From the NCBI RefSeq assembly GCF_013839525.1, contig NZ_JACDIS010000019.1, positions 1 through 63,766 of the forward strand: a stretch of DNA of 63,766 nucleotides. The letters are read 5' to 3'. The notes under the pieces were generated by a model, which did not search any database, had not been told where the DNA came from, and saw only the letters and a list, made by a program, of their open reading frames with translations. How positions within the stretch are numbered: the first letter of the stretch is position 1; each line of letters opens with the position of its first letter. Source of the stretch: Chthonobacter rhizosphaerae. Lineage in GTDB: Bacteria > Pseudomonadota > Alphaproteobacteria > Rhizobiales > Pleomorphomonadaceae. Positions 38,947 to 46,754 of the stretch are shown piece after piece. A program made the translations under genes and the position numbers.

Positions 38947-39023
38947 CGATGGGCGGAGACGCCCTCCGGACGCCGACGACCGGGTCCGGACCATCAAGGT
39001 CGCTTCTTTGCGAGGACTTTGAT
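38947..39023 (+). promoter_or_regulatory. ROSE-type RNA thermometer of hsp20
   Basis: The leader ends in a hairpin (38993-39023) that hides the ribosome-binding site. AUCAAGGUC pairs with GACUUUGAU (nine pairs, one of them a G-U wobble), then a single bulged G (39002), then CUU pairs with GAG of the Shine-Dalgarno. The opposing strand reads UCGCU, the diagnostic U-Y-G-C-U of ROSE elements, facing AGGA (39013-39016). A small upstream stem (GGCG...CGCC region, 38951-38974) is also possible. In known ROSE elements heat melts the hairpin and lets translation start. Confidence 0.8.
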
Positions 39024-39025
39024 CG

Positions 39026-39451
39026 ATGACGCGCATGACCACCTTCTCGAGCCCCTTTCTCCTGGGGTTCGACGATATCGAGCGGGCCCTCGACAGGGTC
39101 TCCAAGGCCGCCAACGACGGCTATCCGCCCTACAACATCGAGCGGATTCCCGCCAACGGCCCCCACGGGGACGTGATCCGCATCACGCTTGCCGTGGCCG
39201 GCTTCACCCGCGACCAGCTGGACGTCTCCGTGGAGGAGAACCAGCTCGTGATCCGGGGGCGGCAGGTGGACGACAAGGCGCGCCAGTATCTGCACCGCGG
39301 CATCGCGGCCCGGCAGTTCCAGAGAACCTTCGTCCTGGCGGAAGGCATCGAGATCCTCGGCGCCGACCTCTCGGACGGGCTCCTGTCGATCGACCTCGTG
39401 CGACCCCAACCCGAGCGGGTCATCCGCAAGATCGAAATCAACGCCCGCTGA
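39026..39451 (+). CDS. Hsp20 family small heat-shock protein
   Basis: Small heat-shock chaperone of 141 residues, IbpA-like class A form of alphaproteobacteria, which holds unfolding proteins in oligomers for refolding by DnaK. A short N-terminal arm with SSPFLLGFDDIERALDRV precedes the alpha-crystallin domain (YPPYNIERI...ITLAVAGFTRDQLDVSVEENQLVIRGRQ...YLHRGIAARQFQRTFVLA...LSIDLVRPQPE). The C-terminal anchor resembling IxI is RKIEIN. It is controlled by an RpoH promoter and a ROSE thermometer directly upstream, and a DUF1150 gene follows. Confidence 0.95.
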   Translation: MTRMTTFSSPFLLGFDDIERALDRVSKAANDGYPPYNIERIPANGPHGDVIRITLAVAGFTRDQLDVSVEENQLVIRGRQVDDKARQYLHRGIAARQFQRTFVLAEGIEILGADLSDGLLSIDLVRPQPERVIRKIEINAR

Positions 39452-39739
39452 TCCGAAGCGGCGCCCCGACGTACCGGAACCGGGAGCCGTCGACGACGGC
39501 CGTGCCCCGAGCCCCGATGCCCGCCCGCGGACGGCGTGCGGCGGTCGGCGGAACCGGGGCGGGTTCCGGTCCGTTCCCAATCATAGAACGGGCAGCGGGT
39601 CCCCCCGAAAGGGGTCCGCCGACGGGATTGACCGGCGCATTAACGGCGACGGAACGGTTTCGGTCCGACAGTGGACGAGCCGCGACTTCGTGACTGGTCC
39701 GACGGTCGAAAGAGCCGATCGGACGCGAGGAGGTTCGTG

Positions 39740-40012
39740 ATGAACGAGTACAATGCCCACAAGGTCGCGGCCCACCGGGTCATGCCCGACGCGGCTTTCC
39801 TGCAGCTTGGCGACGGCAAGGTCGCCTACATCCGCCGCATCACGTCGGACGACGTGCGCGCCCTCTTCCCCGAGGCGCCGCACCTTGCGCCCGGCCTGAA
39901 GCTCTGGGCCCTTCTGTCGGCCGACGGCACGCCGATCATGCTGACGGACAGCCGGGAAGCCGCCATGGCGAACGCCATGGAGGCGGAGCTGACCACCGTC
40001 AGCGTGCACTGA
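39740..40012 (+). CDS. DUF1150 family protein
   Basis: Small protein of 90 residues of the DUF1150 family (AFLQLGDGKVAYIRRITSDDVRALFPEAP...LKLWALLSADGTPIMLTDSREAA). Its function is unknown. The family is confined mainly to alphaproteobacteria and is often found beside hsp20, as here (288 bp downstream), which suggests a link to stress or proteostasis. The start at 39740 is set by a strong ribosome-binding site (GGAGGT); the frame runs 23 codons further upstream without support. Confidence 0.88.
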   Translation: MNEYNAHKVAAHRVMPDAAFLQLGDGKVAYIRRITSDDVRALFPEAPHLAPGLKLWALLSADGTPIMLTDSREAAMANAMEAELTTVSVH

Positions 40013-40255
40013 AGCGGAGCCCGTCGGCAGGCGCGATCGGCAAGGGGACCGGCGATCGAGGTCTGACGTCGATCGGCTCGGCCGATCGGTCTGCTTCGCC
40101 GCCTTCCGTCCAATCGGCGGCGGGGGTCGCTTCTGCCGGACCCCGGCCCGGCGAGGCCGGCCGAAACCCCTGACGGGGGCCGGGACGCCTCGCGGTCCGT
40201 CTCGGCCGGGACCGAGCGCCGGCCGGACGAGCTTCCATCACTCGACGAACGTGTC

Positions 40256-40283
40256 GGCCCGCCGTCCCGGCGGGCCTTTTCGT
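40256..40283 (+). terminator. Intrinsic terminator, plus strand
   Basis: GGCCCGCC (40256-40263), a five-base loop and GGCGGGCC (40269-40276) followed by TTTTCG. It would end rightward transcription from hsp20-DUF1150. The reverse side has no T-run, so ptsN may not end here. Confidence 0.75.
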
Positions 40284-40287
40284 TCGC

Positions 40288-40752
40288 TCAGGCGGCGTTG
40301 GACGCGACCGGCTGGGTGATGAGCGCGAAGATCGCGGCCGCGTCGTTGGCGGCGCGCAACTTGGACGCGATCGTCGGCTCGCGGAGCACGCGGGCGATCC
40401 GGGCAAGCGCCTTCAGGTGGTCCGCGCCGGCGTTCTCCGGCGCCAGCAGCAGGAACATGAGGTCCACCGGCTCGTCGTCGAGCGCGTCGAAGTCGATCGG
40501 CTTGTCCAGGCGCGCGAACACGCCGACGAGCCGGTCGAGCGCCACGAGCTTGCCGTGCGGGATGGCGACGCCGTGGCCGACGCCGGTCGATCCGAGCTTC
40601 TCGCGCTGGAGAAGGGTGTCGAAGATCTCCCGCTCGGGGCGCTGGGTGATCGCGGCGGCCTTGGCGGCCATTTCCTGCAGCGCCTGTTTCTTGGAGTTGG
40701 CCTTGAGGTGCGGGAGCACGGCCTCGACCTGCAGAAGGTCGCTCAGATCCAT
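40288..40752 (-). CDS. ptsN: PTS IIA-like nitrogen regulatory protein
   Basis: EIIA-Ntr of 154 residues, last element of the nitrogen phosphotransferase system (PtsP-Npr-EIIA), which regulates K+ uptake, nitrogen and carbon metabolism by its phosphorylation state. The phosphorylated His66 sits in GVGHGVAIPHGKL; SDLLQVEAVLPHLKANSKKQAL and LLLAPENAGADHLKALARIAR are typical. The length is normal. It lies 76 bp downstream of hpf in the rpoN-hpf-ptsN order conserved in Proteobacteria. Confidence 0.96.
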   Translation of the reverse strand: MDLSDLLQVEAVLPHLKANSKKQALQEMAAKAAAITQRPEREIFDTLLQREKLGSTGVGHGVAIPHGKLVALDRLVGVFARLDKPIDFDALDDEPVDLMFLLLAPENAGADHLKALARIARVLREPTIASKLRAANDAAAIFALITQPVASNAA

Positions 40753-40828
40753 GATGCCAGCCTTTGTGCTAAGAGCGCCGCCGGGTGCGATGGGGCGCCC
40801 TTGCTGTTGATGGGTGTGACGGTCGCCC

Positions 40829-41416
40829 TCACGACGACATGTCGGAGAGCGCCGGGTCGATCCAGCCGATGTTTCCGTCGCCTCGCCGGTAGACGACGTT
40901 GATGGCGCCGCTCCCCGCGTTGCGGAACACCACCACCGGCACGCCGGTGAGGTCCAGGTCCATGACCGCCCGGCCGACCGTGGTCGTGGCGATCCGCTGC
41001 GTCGTCTCGGCCACCACGACGGGCGCGAAATCCTCCGCGACCTCCTCGTCCTCGTCCGGCGCCGCGAGCACGTAGGACGGCGCCTCGAAGCTCCGGTCCT
41101 CGTCGCGCCCGTTCTCCGCCGGATGACGGCCTTTCAGCTTGCGCTTGTAACGACGCAACCGCTTGCCGATCCGTTCCGCCGCCTGGTCGGCGGCCGCGTA
41201 GATTTCGTGGGCGGTCGCACGCGACTGAAGCACCGTTCCGGTGTCCAGGTGGATGGAACAGTCGGTGGAATAGCCCGAACCTTCCCGCTCCACCACCACG
41301 TGGCCCGTGTAGCCGCCGTCGAAGTATTTATCCAGCGCCTCCGAGATCCGGCCTTCGATGTGCACGCGAAGCGCCTGACCGATGTCGACGTTCTTTCCGG
41401 AGATGCGAAGCGGCAT
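40829..41416 (-). CDS. hpf: Ribosome hibernation-promoting factor, long form
   Basis: HPF/RaiA family protein of 195 residues. The N-terminal domain (MPLRISGKNVDIGQALRVHIEGRISEALDKYF) binds the decoding region of stationary-phase 30S subunits. The C-terminal dimerisation domain (TTTVGRAVMDLDLTGVPVVVFRNAGSGAINVVYRRGDGNIGWIDP) joins two 70S ribosomes into inactive 100S dimers. The linker between them is acidic. The start at 41416 has a strong ribosome-binding site (GGGAGGT); the upstream extension of the frame is unlikely. It lies between rpoN and ptsN. Confidence 0.95.
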   Translation of the reverse strand: MPLRISGKNVDIGQALRVHIEGRISEALDKYFDGGYTGHVVVEREGSGYSTDCSIHLDTGTVLQSRATAHEIYAAADQAAERIGKRLRRYKRKLKGRHPAENGRDEDRSFEAPSYVLAAPDEDEEVAEDFAPVVVAETTQRIATTTVGRAVMDLDLTGVPVVVFRNAGSGAINVVYRRGDGNIGWIDPALSDMSS

Positions 41417-41671
41417 GGGACCTCCCTTGGGATGACGCGTTGTTCTCGTCCCGCCGCCTTCCGGGCCGTCGAGGCGGCCGCCGTGCGGTTCTCTCCAGGG
41501 CCGTCGCGCGTCTGACGACGACGCCACGTGGGGACGATCTTCCTTCTATCCGCGAACGCTCCGATCGGGCGGTTCCGGCGCGGCCCTCGTCGGTCGCACC
41601 AAGCCATGAACCGGGCGCTCTTTAGTGACCTCACCGCACGAAGTCAACGAACAAAGACCGGCTGCACCTCT

Positions 41672-43201
41672 TCACGATGTGGCAAGCATCTGCTTCTGTC
41701 TGCGACGCTGGACCGAGGACGGGATCCGCATCGCCTCGCGGTATTTTGCGACCGTCCGGCGGGCGATGTCGATGCCGGCGTCGCGCAGGTTCTTGACGAT
41801 CGTGTCGTCGGATAGGATGTCGTCCGGATGCTCGCCGTCGATCATCTGGCGGATGCGGTGCCGGACCGCCTCGGCCGAATGGGCGTCGCCGCCCTCCGCG
41901 GACGCGATCGAGGACGTGAAGAAGTACTTCAGCTCGAAGATGCCGCGGCCGGTCGCCATGTACTTGTTGGAGGTGACGCGCGACACCGTGGACTCGTGCA
42001 TGCCGATCGCCTCGGCGATCATGCGCAGGTTGAGCGGGCGCAGGTGGGCGACGCCCTTGGCCAGGAAGGCGTCCTGCTGGCGGACGATCTCGGCGGAGAC
42101 CTTCAGGATGGTCTTCGCCCGCTGGTCCAGGCTCTTCACCAGCCAGTTGGCGGTCTGCAGGCAGTCGGAGAGGTAGAGCTTGTCCGTGTCGCCCTTGGCG
42201 GTGCGGGCAACCTCCGCATAGTAGGTCTGGTTGACCAGCACCTTCGGCAAGGTGTCGGTGTTGAGCTCGACGAGCCAGCCGCCGTCCGGGCCCGCCTGCA
42301 CGATCACATCGGGCACCACGGGCTGGATCACGGTGGTCCCGAACGCGTTGCCGGGCTTGGGATTGAGCGCCACGATCTCGCGGACCATGTCGGCGAGATC
42401 CTCGTCGTCTACGCCGCAGAGACGACGCAGCTGCGCCATGTCGCGGCGGGCGAGGAGCTCGATGTTGTCGAGAAGCGCCCGCATGGCCGGGTCCAGCCGA
42501 TTGCGGTCGGCGAGCTGCAGGGCGAGGCATTCCGACAGGGAGCGGGCGCAGACGCCGATCGGCTCGAACGTCTGCAGGATGGCGAGCACCCGGTCGATCA
42601 GCCCGCGCGGGGCGCCGAGCCGCTCGGCCACCTGGTCGAGGTCGGCCCTGAGATAGCCCGCCTCGTCCACCGCGTCGATCAGGTCGGACCCGACGAGCCG
42701 CTCGACCGGATCGCTGACCGCGAGCACCAGCTGCTCGGTCAGGTGGTCGTGCAGCGACCGCTCGCCGGTGAGGATGCTCTCCAGGTTGAAGTCCTCGCCG
42801 GCGCCGGACCCGCCGGCGCCCACGGACGACCACTGGTCGCCGGCGAGCGCGCCGGCGTCGAGGAGGCCCCGCTCGGCGGCGCCGGGGGCTTCGTCCGGGA
42901 AGACGTTGGCGACGTCGGTGTCGAGGATCGCCTCGACCCGCTCGGTGGAGGGGGCGCCGTCGTTCTCGAACCAGTCGGCCTGCTCGCCATCGAGGGCGGC
43001 GGGCGCCGGCTCCGCCTCCGGACCGTCGCGGGCGGGGCCTTCGTCGGCCCGTTCCAGGAGCGGATTGCGCTCCAGTTCGGCTTCGACGTAGGCGACGAGA
43101 TCCATGTTGGAGAGCTGCAGAAGCTTGATCGCCTGCATCAGCTGGGGAGTCATCACCAGCGATTGGCTTTGCCGCATTTCCAGACGGGCGGACAGCGCCA
43201 T
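41672..43201 (-). CDS. rpoN: RNA polymerase sigma-54 factor
   Basis: RpoN, 509 residues. Region I is the Gln/Leu-rich activator-interacting segment (MRQSQSLVMTPQLMQAIKLLQLSNMDL, residues 9-35). Region II is acidic. The core-binding and DNA-binding parts follow, including the HTH around LNLRMIAEAIGMHESTVSRVTSNKYM. The RpoN box ARRTVAKYREAM lies at 480-491 and reads the -24 element. It should direct nitrogen-related and other promoters activated by AAA+ enhancer-binding proteins. It is followed by hpf (255-bp gap) and lies 69 bp downstream of lptB. Confidence 0.97.
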   Translation of the reverse strand: MALSARLEMRQSQSLVMTPQLMQAIKLLQLSNMDLVAYVEAELERNPLLERADEGPARDGPEAEPAPAALDGEQADWFENDGAPSTERVEAILDTDVANVFPDEAPGAAERGLLDAGALAGDQWSSVGAGGSGAGEDFNLESILTGERSLHDHLTEQLVLAVSDPVERLVGSDLIDAVDEAGYLRADLDQVAERLGAPRGLIDRVLAILQTFEPIGVCARSLSECLALQLADRNRLDPAMRALLDNIELLARRDMAQLRRLCGVDDEDLADMVREIVALNPKPGNAFGTTVIQPVVPDVIVQAGPDGGWLVELNTDTLPKVLVNQTYYAEVARTAKGDTDKLYLSDCLQTANWLVKSLDQRAKTILKVSAEIVRQQDAFLAKGVAHLRPLNLRMIAEAIGMHESTVSRVTSNKYMATGRGIFELKYFFTSSIASAEGGDAHSAEAVRHRIRQMIDGEHPDDILSDDTIVKNLRDAGIDIARRTVAKYREAMRIPSSVQRRRQKQMLATS

Positions 43202-43270
43202 GGATCCCGATCACTCTGCCAGGGTCTTGGTCCAATTCTTGCTTCGAGTATGACACTTCGACCGATCAGG

Positions 43271-44056
43271 TCAAAGCGTAAATTGGTCGCCGAGGTAAAC
43301 GCGCCGTGCGTCCGGGTCGTTGATGATGGTCTCCGGATCGCCCTCCACCAGCACCGTCCCGGAGTGGAGGATGTAGGCGCGATCGATGAGACCGAGCGTT
43401 TCCCGGACGTTATGGTCGGTGATCAGCACCCCGATTCCGCGGGCGGTGAGGTGGCGCACCAGGTGGCGGATGTCGCCGACCGCGATGGGATCCACGCCCG
43501 CGAACGGCTCGTCGAGGAGCATGAAGGACGGCCGCGTGGCGAGCGCCCGGGCGATCTCCACGCGCCGCCGCTCGCCGCCCGAGAGCGCGATCGCCGGCTG
43601 CTTGCGCAAGTGCTTCAGGCCGAACTCGTCGAGCAGGCTGTCGAGGTCCGCCTCGCGGCGGGTCTTGTCCTTCTCCACCAGTTCCAGGACGGCGCGGATG
43701 TTGTTCTCCACGCTGAGGCCCCGGAAGATCGAGGCTTCCTGGGGCAGGTAGCCGATGCCGAGCCGGGCGCGGCGGTACATCGGATAGCCGGTGATGTCGT
43801 AGCCGTCGAGCACGATGCGGCCGCTGTCCGCCGGCACGAGGCCGGTGATCATGTAGAAGACCGTGGTCTTGCCGGCGCCGTTCGGCCCAAGGAGGCCCAC
43901 GGCTTCGCCGCGCCGGAGCACGAGGCTGACGTCGCGCACCACCTGGCGCTTGCGGTAGCTCTTGGCCAGGTGGGCCACCACGAGGTCCGCGTCGGTATCG
44001 AGACGCTGGCCCGGCCCGGCGGGGGGCTGGACGTCGAAGGCGTAGGGTCTCGTCAC
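43271..44056 (-). CDS. lptB: LPS export ABC transporter ATP-binding protein
   Basis: LptB, 261 residues, cytoplasmic ATPase of the LptB2FG complex that extracts lipopolysaccharide from the inner membrane and pushes it across the Lpt bridge. Walker A is GPNGAGKTT (Lys63), the Q-loop lies in GYLPQEASIFRGLSVENNI (a strong LptB signature), the ABC signature is LSGGERRRVEIARAL, Walker B is FMLLDEPFAGVDP, and the switch His is in LITDHNVRETL. A 20-30 residue N-terminal extension is usual in alphaproteobacteria. It follows lptA after 26 bp. Confidence 0.97.
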   Translation of the reverse strand: MTRPYAFDVQPPAGPGQRLDTDADLVVAHLAKSYRKRQVVRDVSLVLRRGEAVGLLGPNGAGKTTVFYMITGLVPADSGRIVLDGYDITGYPMYRRARLGIGYLPQEASIFRGLSVENNIRAVLELVEKDKTRREADLDSLLDEFGLKHLRKQPAIALSGGERRRVEIARALATRPSFMLLDEPFAGVDPIAVGDIRHLVRHLTARGIGVLITDHNVRETLGLIDRAYILHSGTVLVEGDPETIINDPDARRVYLGDQFTL

Positions 44057-44082
44057 CGGAACAATCCCCCGTCGGGCTCTGG

Positions 44083-44703
44083 TCAGTTGCCGCTCGCGTC
44101 GCGCTGGAGGCTCTTCGGCTCGATCAGCATCTGGACCCGGCCGCCCTCCATCTTGGCCTGGCCGCTGTCGATGTTGATGACGAGGCGCGGCCCGCGGATC
44201 ACGTTGTCGCCCTGGGTGAGCACCACGTTGCCCGAGACCACGATGGTCTTCGCCTTGGTGTCGAACACGGCGTTGTCGCCGCTGGCGGTCTGCGGTCCGG
44301 ACGTGACGAGGACCTTGCCGTTCGCCTCCAGGCGGCGGACCTGCTGGGCGCCCTCGCCCGGCGCCTCGCCCTCGTAGTAGACCGTCAGCGAGGCGGTCTT
44401 CAGCACGGTATCCTGCTGGCGAACGACCACGTTGCCGGTGAACACGGCCATCCGGTCCCGCTCGCGGACCTCCAGGGACTCCGCCTCGAACTGGATCGGC
44501 TGGTCCCCCGCGACGCCGAGGCCCTCGAAGGCATTGGAGAGGGTGCCCGTCTGGCGCTGCGGCGCCTGCTGGGCCGGCTGCTCCGTCTGGGCCTTTTGCT
44601 CCGTCTGGGCGGCCGCCGGAGCGGCGGACGCGAGACCCGCGACGGCGGCGGCCAGAGCGACCCGGCCGATACGCCCGAAGGCGCCGATACGATCCATGCT
44701 CAT
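44083..44703 (-). CDS. lptA: LPS transport periplasmic protein LptA
   Basis: LptA, 206 residues, with a signal peptide (VALAAAVAGLASAAPAAAQ) and an OstA-like jellyroll domain (PIQFEAESLEVRERDRMAVFTGNVVVRQQDTVLKT...GNVVLTQGDNVIRGPRLVINI). It forms the periplasmic bridge that carries LPS from LptC to the outer-membrane LptDE. A Gln/Ala-rich linker follows the signal peptide. The ATG at 44703 overlaps the lptC stop (ATGA) and has AAGGA upstream, so it is translationally coupled to lptC; a second ATG two codons on is possible. Confidence 0.94.
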   Translation of the reverse strand: MSMDRIGAFGRIGRVALAAAVAGLASAAPAAAQTEQKAQTEQPAQQAPQRQTGTLSNAFEGLGVAGDQPIQFEAESLEVRERDRMAVFTGNVVVRQQDTVLKTASLTVYYEGEAPGEGAQQVRRLEANGKVLVTSGPQTASGDNAVFDTKAKTIVVSGNVVLTQGDNVIRGPRLVINIDSGQAKMEGGRVQMLIEPKSLQRDASGN

Positions 44704-45437
44704 CGTTGTCCTTCGCTGTTCGGGCCTCGATCGCCCTGGTCCAATGTCTCGACGGGATTGCCCTGCTGCCTGATGGCGTTCGGGTCGACGGTCATCCTGA
44801 CGCCGTCGTGGAAGGTCACGGCTCCGCCTCGCTCGCCCACGGACATGCCCTTGGCCTCGATGGACCCGAGGGACGACGAGAAGGCGATCGGAGCGTCGCT
44901 CTCCACCTCGCCGGTGGCGAGGTCGATGGTGGCGGTCTTCAGGTCGGCGCTGGTTCCGTCGCTGCCGCGGATGGTGAGATCCTCGTCGAGCACGAGGCTC
45001 TGCCCGCCGGCGTCGTAGAGACCGGACCCCGCCGTGAAATCGGCGGTGCGGCCGTCCGCCTGCCGGACGGTGGCGCTGATCCCGTAGAGACGGATCCTCT
45101 TCGGATCGGAGAGGTCCTGGACGGCGCGCTCGGCGGTCACCTCGTAGGTCCGTCCCTTGCCGTCGCTGCCGGACAGCTTCGGCGCATCCATCGAGAGGCC
45201 TTCGGCGCTGATCCGGACATCGCCGACCGACAGGGCGATCTCGATGCGGGTCACGACGCCGATCGCCACCACGGACAGGAGGAGCACGAGCCCGAGCGCC
45301 GGAAGGGCGCGCCGAAGCCTGCGCACGCGCCGGCTCTGCCGCGCGGCCCGCTCGAAGACGGCGCGGCGCTCCGCGGTCAGCGCCCGCGGGCGCGAGGCGG
45401 TCGGTCCTGGGCTGGCGGGGGCGGCCAAGCGGGTCAC
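44700..45437 (-). CDS. lptC: LPS export system protein LptC
   Basis: LptC, 245 residues, a bitopic inner-membrane protein that passes LPS from LptBFG to LptA. A positively charged N-terminus is followed by one membrane segment (ALPALGLVLLLSVVAIGVV) and a periplasmic beta-jellyroll domain (ISAEGLSMDAPKLSGSDGKGRTYEVTAERA...). The GTG at 45437 is the most likely start; its ribosome-binding site is weak and the frame remains open upstream into rnd because of GC bias. Low sequence conservation is normal for LptC; placement before lptA settles it. Confidence 0.9.
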   Translation of the reverse strand: MTRLAAPASPGPTASRPRALTAERRAVFERAARQSRRVRRLRRALPALGLVLLLSVVAIGVVTRIEIALSVGDVRISAEGLSMDAPKLSGSDGKGRTYEVTAERAVQDLSDPKRIRLYGISATVRQADGRTADFTAGSGLYDAGGQSLVLDEDLTIRGSDGTSADLKTATIDLATGEVESDAPIAFSSSLGSIEAKGMSVGERGGAVTFHDGVRMTVDPNAIRQQGNPVETLDQGDRGPNSEGQR

Positions 45438-45607
45438 GACGGAACGGTCCCAAGGTGTGGCGGCCGGTTGCCGGCGAGCGGCACGGGTCGCACGAAGAGG
45501 CCGGACATCCGTCGCGGACGTCCGGTCGGATCCATCATATGGATCAACAGTCTCTAAATTCCTAGTCGAACGACGCCGGTCGGCGTCGCCCCACGGCCCG
45601 GCGGCGA

Positions 45608-46222
45608 TCACATGTGGGCGAAGATGTCGTCCTCGGCCCAGCCCGAAAGGTCGAGCACGGCCCGGGTCGGCAGGAAGTCGAAGCACGCGACCGCGAGCGC
45701 CATCCGGTCCTCGCGGGCCAGGAGCGCGAGGAACCTCTCCCGCAGGGCGTGCAGGTTGAGGACGTCCGAGGCGGCATACTCGACCTGCGCCTGGGAAAGC
45801 TGCGCCGCGCCCCAGTCGGAGGACTGCTGCTGCTTGGAGATCTCCACGCCGAGGAGATCCCGCGTGACGTCCTTCAGGCCGTGCCGGTCGGTATAGGTGC
45901 GGGTCAGCTTGGAGGCGATCTTGGTGCAGAACACCGGCGTCGCCATCACGCCGAAGGTGCGGTAGAGCACGGCGAGGTCGAACCGGGCGTAGTGGAACAC
46001 CTTCACCCGGGCCGGATCGCCCACGAGGCGCACCAGGTTCGGCGCCGCCGTCTGGCCGCGCGCGATCTGCACCACGTCGGCGCTGCCGTCGCCGGGGGAG
46101 AGCTGCACCACGCAGAGCCGGTCGCGATGGGGATTGAGGCCGAGGGTCTCGGTGTCGATGGCCACCACGTCGCCGTAGTGGTCGAGATCGGGCAGGTCGC
46201 CCTGATGGATTCGGATCGTCAT
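45608..46222 (-). CDS. rnd: Ribonuclease D-like 3'-5' exonuclease
   Basis: DEDDy-type exonuclease of 204 residues. Exo I is VVAIDTETLGLN, Exo II is VFHYARFDLAVLYRTFG, and Exo III is the YAASDV.NLHALR block. It lacks the C-terminal HRDC domains of E. coli RNase D (375 aa), as is usual for the short alphaproteobacterial form found upstream of lptC. It probably trims RNA 3' ends. The gap to lptC is 170 bp, so it may be read as part of the rnd-lptC-lptA-lptB run. Confidence 0.9.
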   Translation of the reverse strand: MTIRIHQGDLPDLDHYGDVVAIDTETLGLNPHRDRLCVVQLSPGDGSADVVQIARGQTAAPNLVRLVGDPARVKVFHYARFDLAVLYRTFGVMATPVFCTKIASKLTRTYTDRHGLKDVTRDLLGVEISKQQQSSDWGAAQLSQAQVEYAASDVLNLHALRERFLALLAREDRMALAVACFDFLPTRAVLDLSGWAEDDIFAHM

Positions 46223-46422
46223 CGGGCCCCGGAACCGGAATGAGACGTGGCGCGACGGAGAGCGGGGCTCCGGCTCGCCGCCGTGACCCGCGGCCGTCAG
46301 AGGACCGGCGGTCCGGGCGGACCGCCACGATGATCACAGGGCCGGATCGTTGGTAGGACCGGCCGATCCGTCCGGCCCGGTGCGGACCGATGGATCTGCC
46401 GACGCTGACCGGCTGTCGCCGA

Positions 46423-46507
46423 TGGTGCCCAGGAAAGGACTCGAACCTTCACGCCTCGCGGCACAGGTACCTGAAACCTGCGCGTCTACCAATTCCGCCA
46501 CCTGGGC
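46423..46507 (-). tRNA. tRNA-Leu (anticodon CAG)
   Basis: On the minus strand GCCCAGG and CCTGGGC form the acceptor stem with discriminator A and an encoded CCA. The D-arm reads GCGGAATTGGTAGACGC. The anticodon stem CAGGT/ACCTG encloses the loop TTCAGGT with anticodon CAG. A long variable arm (TGCCGCGAGGCGT) marks a class II tRNA, and the T-loop is GTTCGAGTC. It reads CUG codons, which are abundant in this GC-rich genome. It is a single gene between rnd and the NDUFA9-like gene. Confidence 0.95.
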
Positions 46508-46754
46508 ACAGGGGCTGTGGTCGAGGGCGGTCAATAAGGGCTGCCGAACGCCTTGTCAACGGCTCTTTGCGGGTGGACGCGAGGAGCCCCGGCGGACCCG
46601 GACGGCGCCGCCGGGGCGGGCCGGAAGGCCGGACATCGGCGAAAACACGGCTGTACAGGGGCCGTGCCCTTGGCTAGACACGGTGCCGACAGGCCACGCG
46701 CGCGGCGCGCGCGGGTCCCCCCCATGTCTCATGAGATCGCAAGGGCTGAAGGCC

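Noticed and set aside
42700-43000. Frameshift in the rpoN acidic region
   Set aside because: The reading frame is continuous through the acidic linker; other frames there are compositional shadows.
46509-46754. A second tRNA or small RNA after tRNA-Leu
   Set aside because: No cloverleaf or conserved small-RNA sequence can be made from this gap.
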